NCBI GenBank assembly: GCA_973895155.1
Contig: OZ316891.1
Location: forward strand, 25,668,001 to 25,732,000
Reading direction: 5' to 3'
DNA length: 64,000 nucleotides
Source: Marsupella aquatica
Lineage: Eukaryota > Marchantiophyta
Part shown: piece by piece, positions 57,397 through 64,000 of the stretch
How positions within the stretch are numbered: position 1 is the stretch's first letter
How the letters are laid out: the number at the start of each line of letters is the position of its first letter
Program-made: the position numbers and the translations under genes
The notes under the pieces: generated by a model
Databases searched by the model: none
Seen by the model: only the letters and a program-made list of their open reading frames with translations
What the model was told of the DNA's origin: nothing

Positions 57397-58494
57397 CGCC
57401 CTTCAAACAAAAGATGCAGACCGAGACTAAGAATTGGAAATGAGAGAGCTGATGTGCGAATAGATTATCCAGTAGCCAGAAAATGGAATGCGTGGGGAAT
57501 GAGCAGTAGGGATCATCTCAAAGCTTTATACTATTTACTCTCCACTAGTCACTGTACATAGTGGTTTGTAGAAGAGTGCGCGTTTGACTGGCGCGTATTA
57601 GAATTGGCGGGAAGTTCAGTTGTCCTCTAATTATGGCTTTAATTCCACGTTTGGCGACCGCCTGGGAATACTGATTGCTAGTGAAGTACTGAGATTGCTT
57701 ATGAGGGTCAGTAGTTACTGACTGTCCGGTGTCCACTCATTGGTAAACTAGTACTGTCCACTTATTTTTTCTGAGTGGAGTTAAAATGATTGTTCGTAAT
57801 CAATTGTAGTCGTTCTCATTCACTTGAGATGATTGACGGACCATGCATAGTCTGTTGCCGGTATGTGTGATGCCTTCAGATCCATAATTGTATCTTACTG
57901 TCTCACGCACAATCGTATCTTACTTATGAAGTACCAAGTACGAGCTAGAGTTTGGGCCTAGGCTTTCAGCTTCTACGTCGTAGACCCTATTATCCCTACA
58001 CCCTCTGACTAAGGTCACGCATCTAGTCGCGTGCAGGGCAGTGCGTTGACGGTCGTGACAGGACAATGCAATTTATGGATGTTTTACTGGCGCTTATTAG
58101 AATTACAGTCCTCAATAGTTATTGACTGTGACGCCGCCGGTATGGCGGGTAATGAGTGATTCGGTCTAACCACGCTTAGCACGCGCGTTAGGGGTATCTT
58201 AGGCCGTTATTATTAGCATAATGACAGTATTTAGGTAGCCATTATGAGTAGGAAATTATTAGTCAATAAGGGGAATTCATGTTTGGGCTGGCGGCGGGTC
58301 ACCATTTGCACGCCCGAGTTTCGAGCGTGCAATAGGCCCCCTTTCCCCCTCCCTCGAGTCCGTATAACAAACTCCGAGAGGCGGCCACTAACACAAGCTG
58401 ACCCGGACCGGGGAAGGGGCCGGTACACTGCGAGCGTGAAAGGCTCGCCCTATAAGTGACGAGGAGGCGTCAGGCGGCCGACGAGCTCTCAAGG
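57397..58494. other. Intergenic DNA with TCACGC..GTCGCGTG motif copies
   Basis: No gene. Near-palindromic motif copies at about 57904 (partial) and 58015-58035. From 58130 GC content rises sharply. Confidence 0.4.
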
Positions 58495-58506
58495 TATAAA
58501 AGGGGG
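58495..58506 (+). promoter_or_regulatory. TATA box
   Basis: TATAAAAGGGGG in GC-rich DNA, about 190 bp before the gag-like open frame; a strong plant TATA consensus, perhaps inside an LTR. Confidence 0.6.
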
Positions 58507-58679
58507 CCGATCCTTTGCAGTGCACCAGTTCTTCAGTCCACGCGCGAGCTTCGACCCTGGCTCTCTCACTTTTCCTTAGTCACTTGCTATCTCCTCTGAA
58601 TGTCGCACACGATCCTTTCTAGTTCAGCCATACGATTCTGGACTCAGCTCTTGTCTATCGGAGGGCACTTGGCCGACTC

Positions 58680-59271
58680 ATTGAAACACGCCAACCCGCG
58701 CTGATACGAGATCGAACGCGAATACGAGAGAGCCATCCGCCTAGCAGGACGACACCACTATCTCCTTAACTTTGATTACCCATCCTAGAGCGAGCTTTAC
58801 CGACCTGAAGAAGTATCAGGGTACTTCTTTGACGAAGGCAAATACATCGGCTTTTGGGAGGCATTGCTTTGGCTTCCGGATGAGGTTTTCAATATCCCGG
58901 GCACGATCGACTTACAGCGGCACCACTTTGACCACATCCCCGCTCGGGTCTGGGCTATCATCAACAGCGAGTTCAACACTGCCCGATCGACAGGGCCATC
59001 TTCACTTGCTTCGGAGAACCTCCACCGGCACCTACAGAAGTTCATGGCAACTCTACCATCAACGACCAGTGCCGGCCAACCCGTGCCCGTACCCGCGCCT
59101 ACACCTGCTCGGCCTCAGCCAAGCCAGTCCCCGCCACCGGTCCCACCGCCTCTCCGAGTACGATCCATGGTGAATGCGGTAAATATTAGCTCCGAAGACG
59201 AGGAGGCTCACCCTCCTTTGAATCGACGGCCGCGGGGTACAACTCAACAAGCGCCGTCAACAACCCAACAA
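58680..59271 (+). pseudogene. Gag-like remnant, GC-rich, truncated at a Copia junction
   Basis: A plus-strand frame with one TAG near 58786 carries YEIEREYERAIRLAGRHHY, FWEALLWLPDEVFNIPG and HHFDHIPARVWAIINSEFN. A Pro/Ser-rich linker and SSEDEEAHPPLNRRPRG follow. Composition and order (helical part, Pro-rich linker, basic tail) recall a retroelement gag, but I recognise no family. Together with the TATA box and the sharp GC change it looks like the 5' part of an LTR element. It stops abruptly at about 59271 where an oppositely oriented Copia element begins. Confidence 0.35.
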
Positions 59272-62088
59272 CTGATACATCCTCCTCCAAGAGTAAATAC
59301 ATACCCAGTTGTAGATCTCCTTGTATCCAGACAGCCTCCATAGTCAGAATCTACATAGCCAACCAACGTAGTGGTTCTATCTAATCTGCCATCAAATAGT
59401 AATCTATAGTCCCGTGTTCCCTTTAGATACCTGAGAATCCATTTCACAGCTTTCCAATGTATCTTCCCTGGATTTGACATGAATCTGCTAACCTTGCCCA
59501 TTGCTAGGGCCAAGTAAGGTCTAGTACAAGTCATCAAATACATCAGACTGCCTATTGCGTTCTCATAAGGAATCTTAGCCATCAGACCTTTCTCCACAGC
59601 ATCTGTAGGAGAGAAAGCCGATGATAACTTGAAATGTGAAGCTAAAAGAATACTCACTGGCTTACAATCCTCTGTGTTGAATCGTGCAAGTACCTTCCTC
59701 GCATACTTGCCTTGATTCAAGCACAACTGTCTAGTATCAGAGAACTTCCTAAAACTCTCCATTCCTAAGATCCTCTTGGCCTTACTAAGATCCTTCATCT
59801 TGAATTCAGAACTCAATTTTGCCTTAAGTCTATCAACCTCAGATTGATCTTTAGCCACAATTAGCATGTCATCCACATAGAGAACCATAATGATGAAACC
59901 AAACACATCATTCTTGATTGATTTCGTATACACACAAGAATTATACACCATCCTTGTAAAACCTTGAGCAAGCATGAAATCATCAAACCACTTATTCCAC
60001 TGTTTAGGAGCTTGTTTCAATCCATACAAGGACTTGAGCAATCTACAAACTAAGTTCTCTTGGCCCTTCTTCATAAAGCCTACTGGATGTCTTCATGAAG
60101 ATCATCTTTTCCAAGTTACCATAGAGAAAAGCAGTAACGTCCATTTGATCCATCACCAGACCAAAAAACACAACAAGCGGACACAAGATCCGAATTGTGG
60201 AATACTTAGCCACCGGTGAAAAGACCTCATTGTAATCCACTCCTTTCTCCTGAGTGAATCCCTTGGCAACAAGCCTTGCCTTGTAGATCTTGTCTCCACC
60301 CTCTGAAGGATTGTGCTTCAACTTGTAAATCCACTTGCTGTCCACCACTTGCTGACCTCTTGGAAGCTCCACCAGCTCCCATGTCTTATTGTCACTCAAA
60401 GATTGCAACTCCATTTGCATTGCTGCATTCCACTCATGCTTATGCTCTAAAGCACAAGCCTCACTGTACAAAGAAGGCTCTTCTTCTTCCAAGATCAAAG
60501 CCATATCATCATCATCAAGTGCAATGTCAATATCATCTAGCTTAGATGAGTCTGTCCATTGATCATACCTGGTAGGAGCTCTAGTAGAACGACTGAAAGT
60601 ACTTCTAATAGATGATTCAGGCTAATCTACTGTTGCTGGCTGAATTTGAGGTACCCACCAACAATCTGCTCTTCTTGTTCCATCACAGACTCCAGCTCCA
60701 TGCCCGGAGCTTCTCCATCTCTCTTGTCATGAACATCATCATGACTAATCTCCCCCTCAACACGGTCCAGGATGGGAGGTTTCTCCTTGTCAATATGGAA
60801 GTCTTGAGAATTCTCCCCCTCCTTTGATGATTTGGATTCATTAAAGGACACATCCCTACTGACAATTAGCTTACAGGTTATTGGATCCCATAACCTATAA
60901 CCCTTCATACCTTTCTGATAGCTAAGGACAATGCACTTCTTCGACTTGGACTCCAATTTGGATCGAAGCTGGGAAGGTGTAAGCACATAAGCATCACATC
61001 CAAAAATCCTCAAATGTGAGTAATTTGTTGGACGCCCGTACCTCATTTCAAATGGTGTCTTGAATCCAATAGAACTTGATGGAGAGAAATTTACCAAATA
61101 AGCTACAGTGTTGACAGTTTCAGCCCAAAACTCATGTGGTAAGCATGATTGACTCAACATACTCCTTGATCATTCCAATAGTGTTCGGTTGAGTCTCTCA
61201 GAAACACCATTTTGCTGAGGAGTATAACTTGTTGTGAAATGGCGTGTAATCCCCTACTCCTTATAATATGTTCCAAATTCCCCGGAACTCTATTCACCGT
61301 TGTTATTCGATCGAAGATATCTCACCCTATTACCAGTTTGATTCTCAACTTGGGCTTTCCACTCCTTAAAAGTGGCAAAAACATCAGACTTGTTGTGGAG
61401 AAAGTAGATCCACACATACCTTGAGTAATCGTCTATGAACGTGACATAGTATAACCGTCCAGAGTGAGAGGGAGTAGGGGTTGGTCCCCACACATCACTA
61501 TATACATACTCAAGTACCTCCTTGCTGATGTGAGTTCCAACTCCAAAGGGTTTCTTGTGCTGCTTCCCAAGCACACAATGCTCACAAAAATCTAACTTAC
61601 TAAACTGCAAATTAGAAATCAAACCTCCTTTCAGAAGTATAGCCAAACCTTTTTCACTCATGTGACCTAGCCGGAACTATCACAGCCGGGCCGTCTCCTC
61701 ATGAGATAAGGTTACATTGGCTTCATCACATACTACTCTGCCCTCCAAAATATACAAATTTTTGTGCCTCTTTCCCTTCAACACAACCTTGGAACCGGTT
61801 GAAACCTGAAGGACACCATTAGCAGAACTTCACTAATGGCCATTTGTTTCTAACATTCCAAGTGAAATGAGATTTTTCATCATGCCAGGAATATGTCTCA
61901 CATTCCGCACTGTTCTTACAACACCATCAAACATCTATAATCTCATAGATCCAAGTCCAACTACTTGGCCTGGGATTTCATTTCCCATCAAGATTGATCC
62001 ATTGGAAACCGTGTAAGAACTGAAAAACTCTCTCCTATAGCAAATATGAAAAGTACAAGCACTATCTATGTTGAGGGCAAAGTAATGG
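59271..62088 (-). pseudogene. Copia pol (protease-integrase-RT-RNase H), broken
   Basis: Pieces in order: protease-like NIDSACTFHICYRREFF just left of the first MITE (62080-62040); pre-integrase/integrase FCEHCVLGKQHKKPFG and SDVWGPTP...FIDDYSRYVWIYF (61661-61290, cut before the second Asp context, where LRSNNNGE stands for LRSDNGGE); integrase C-terminus LPHEFWAETVNTVAYL and LRIFGCDAYV (61160-60627); RT WELVELPRGQQVVDSKWIYKLK (60504-60043), LYGLKQAPKQW and VLYVDDMLIVAK; RNase H VGYVDSDYGGCLDTRRSTTGYVF. Several frame shifts and stops, so inactive. The D-to-N change and truncation support long decay. Confidence 0.85.
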
Positions 62089-62416
62089 CTCGGGGGGGTC
62101 ACTTCCACGGAAGTGACACATCACGTGCGACGAAGTATAGGCCCATTTAAATGGGTGTGGCGGAAGACTTCCAAAGTTTGGTGGAAGAACACATAGGGCA
62201 TGTTTTATTGATTGGTCGACTTTAAAGAACACATAGGCCTATTTAATTGCAAAAAATACTTTCTATAAAGTTTTTAGGGGTTTTTTAATAAAAAATGACA
62301 AAATTTTAAGAAAGAAAGGGCTTTGCAAAAAAATATTTTTCACTTTAAAGTTAGGGGGGTCAAACCCTAAAACGTCGCACGCGATGTATGACTCTCCATA
62401 TAGTGACCCCCCCGAG
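62089..62416. mobile_element. MITE with 8-bp target duplication (first of pair)
   Basis: 328 bp. Perfect 15-bp terminal inverted repeats CTCGGGGGGGTCACT (62089-62103) and AGTGACCCCCCCGAG (62402-62416), flanked by AGTAATGG at 62081-62088 and 62417-62424. The 8-bp duplication fits a hAT-like donor. Removing it plus one target copy restores the Copia frame (FALNIDSACTF). No coding capacity. Confidence 0.9.
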
Positions 62417-62436
62417 AGTAATGGCATCACAAAATA

Positions 62437-62742
62437 CTCAGGGGCCTCAATCCAAGGGGTTTCCCATATCACGCTCGAAGTTTTGGGAGAATAAACACCC
62501 TAAAAGTTAAGTCAATAAAGTTTTTTGGGGGAATTTTTTTACCCCTAAATTAATAGAATATTCCGAGAATATTCTCTTATTTGATTTTAAAAAACCCTAT
62601 GATTCTTATAATTCTCAAAATTGAATTAAAATAACTCTAATGTTCTTCAACAAAAATTTAAAAGTATTCCACTAACCCAATAAAAAAACCCTATACTTAT
62701 TCGCGCGTGATGGGTCGGAAGAAAAGAAGTGAGGACCCCGGG
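62437..62742. mobile_element. MITE with 8-bp target duplication (second of pair)
   Basis: 306 bp. Imperfect inverted ends CTCAGGGGCCTCA and TGAGGACCCCGGG, flanked by ACAAAATA at 62429-62436 and 62743-62750. It is only 4 bases from the target copy of the first MITE. The ends and an internal CACGCGCGA-like phrase relate it to the first. Confidence 0.8.
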
Positions 62743-62750
62743 ACAAAATA

Positions 62751-63770
62751 TTATCATCGAGTAAATCTACCTCATGTGCGCCGGATGCTGCATTAGCTGA
62801 TGGGGTAGAGTCCTTTACCCGACAATCTCTCTTCATGTGGCCTAACTTGCGATTTTCCTCTGTATTTAGATATTCCCCTTGACTTAGATCGAAACCTATT
62901 CTCTTCATTCATCCGCTGCGTAGACCTCCCACAATTCACATTCAACGCATGAAGTACTACCGGATGAAGATGTTGTCTGGGCTTGACCCAGTTTCTTCTG
63001 TGCATCATTAGACAATAGAGAACTCACCACCTCATCATACAAAATGGACTTGAGATCTTTGTACAAGAGCACCTGTTTCAAGCCCTGATAAGATGGCGGT
63101 AAGGAGCTTAGCAGAAGCAAGGCCTTATTCTCATCTTCAACTCCCTTACCCAATTTGACAGATCCACCGCCAGGCTGTCCAATTCATCGAGGTGATCCTA
63201 CAACTTGCTCCCTTCTTTGAGTCTGAGGCTCATCAAGAGAGACTTCTTGTATAGCCGGTCTGATGCATCTTCCCGGTAGTACTTCTCTCTAAGGGCCTTG
63301 AAGATTTATGCGCAATCCGCATAATCATCCAGCTTCTTGATGATATGCGGCTTGAGATAAAGCTTCACCGTATTGACAACAATCACCTGCTCCTGTCTCC
63401 ACTGCTTCACAAAAATCTCCTCCTCTCCATCATACTGCTCTCGCGTAGAGAGCAGATGATCTAAGCCCATGGCACGAAGAACACCCTTCACTTGCTTCTC
63501 CCATAGAAGGTAATCAATGCGGCCGTCGTACTTCTCCACCTCAAACTTCACTCCTCCGAATCTTGCCATCTCTCTCTTCTTCCCAACTACCGATAGCTCT
63601 AGTAGTAGAATAGCTTCCTCCACTGCACGCTACACCAGTGATCGTATTGGTGATACTTGTTCATCCTCAAACGGTATCAACTCCTCCTTAGACTCTCTGT
63701 CTGATTGTCGTGAACCTGAAGCTCCACCGACGTCGATTCTTCCAGTTTCCTCCGAGTCACTCATATGAGA
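62751..63770 (-). pseudogene. Copia gag, broken
   Basis: MARFGGVKFEVEKYDGRIDYLLWEKQV at 63566 onward is a typical Copia gag start. LLLLSSLPPSYQGLKQVLLY (about 63110) is the conserved gag block. Frame shifts lie near 63300 and 63160. The zinc knuckle survives only as GHMKRDCR (about 62830). A minus-strand frame upstream of it (63839-63630) is leader. Confidence 0.8.
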
Positions 63771-64000
63771 AAATAAGAAAAAGGTCTTTTCTTGAAACTT
63801 CTCACAAAACTCAAAACTCAACACCGCCGCGTAGCCCACGTAGCTAGGAGTCCAATACTGAAATCAAAAATCAAAAACGATCTTCGACAAAAAACTTATT
63901 CAGGTTTTGGTCGGGGTGGGTAAAACCATGGAAAACTCCCTCGTTTTGACCACCTCCAAGAATCTCTAAAATGTGAATGGGCAATCAATGTTGGGATTGC

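Larger units (their letters stand above)
59271..64000 (-). mobile_element. Decayed Copia retrotransposon (second family), 3' truncated, 5' end beyond window
   Basis: Minus-strand order from right to left: gag (63770-62750), protease, integrase, RT, RNase H; Copia order. It is cut at 59271 within RNase H (after YVFTLGGGCIS), so the 3' end and LTR are missing. Two MITEs interrupt it. Its sequence is distinct from the element at 26596-32086. No LTR recognised up to 64000. Confidence 0.85.

Noticed and set aside
1-64000. CRISPR arrays, bacterial operons, rRNA genes
   Set aside because: Tandem repeats lack spacer structure, genes are plant-type with GT-AG introns, and no rRNA sequence was recognised.

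Overview
The window reads as nuclear DNA of a land plant, most likely a bryophyte (liverwort or moss). The protein-coding genes are plant-specific: a MIZU-KUSSEI1 family protein, phenylalanine ammonia-lyase (PAL), a chalcone-synthase-type polyketide synthase, a BAHD acyltransferase, a thylakoidal processing peptidase and a CPP/TSO1-like factor. PAL, the polyketide synthase and the BAHD gene show no introns in their coding parts. The bryophyte assignment is an inference from gene structure and family content; the species cannot be read from the sequence. Between islands of GC-rich coding sequence lies AT-rich DNA full of mobile elements and local tandem duplications.

Layout. 1-1.5 kb: 5' part of a CPP (CXC) transcription factor gene on the minus strand, cut by the window edge. 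3.9-9.3 kb: Helitron-like non-autonomous elements carrying internal minisatellites. 9.9-10.5 kb: a tandem duplication interrupted by a MITE-like insertion. 14.75-15.54 kb: intact MIZ1-like gene. 18.4-37.1 kb: a phenylpropanoid stretch. It holds a chalcone-synthase-like pseudogene with four frame breaks, a PAL gene split by a very young 5.49-kb Copia retrotransposon (510-bp LTRs differing at one base, 5-bp target duplication), and an intact BAHD acyltransferase. 38.7 kb: a tRNA-derived SINE with a 16-bp target duplication. 41.2-43.5 kb: a six-exon plastid signal peptidase gene that can be spliced in silico to 463 residues. 45-51.5 kb: AT-rich DNA with two Helitrons inserted head to tail. 51.6-57.4 kb: an unusual minus-strand locus with a basic Cys-rich protein, a Ulp1/SUMO-protease-like catalytic domain and three tandem FCP1/HAD phosphatase-like domains that have all lost the Asp-x-Asp motif. 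It also contains many copies of a near-palindromic CpG-rich motif. 58-64 kb: a GC-rich gag-like remnant abutting a decayed second Copia element that carries two MITEs side by side.

How the genes relate. PAL makes cinnamate, type III polyketide synthases extend its CoA ester, and BAHD enzymes acylate phenylpropanoid or other acceptors. Their co-location within 18.7 kb could be a small biosynthetic neighbourhood, but two of the three genes are broken here. The PAL break by the Copia element is recent; the polyketide synthase breaks are small indels. The Ulp1-HAD locus is the least familiar part of the window and the best candidate for something undescribed, although it carries several in-frame stops and may be a decayed gene or transposon cargo.
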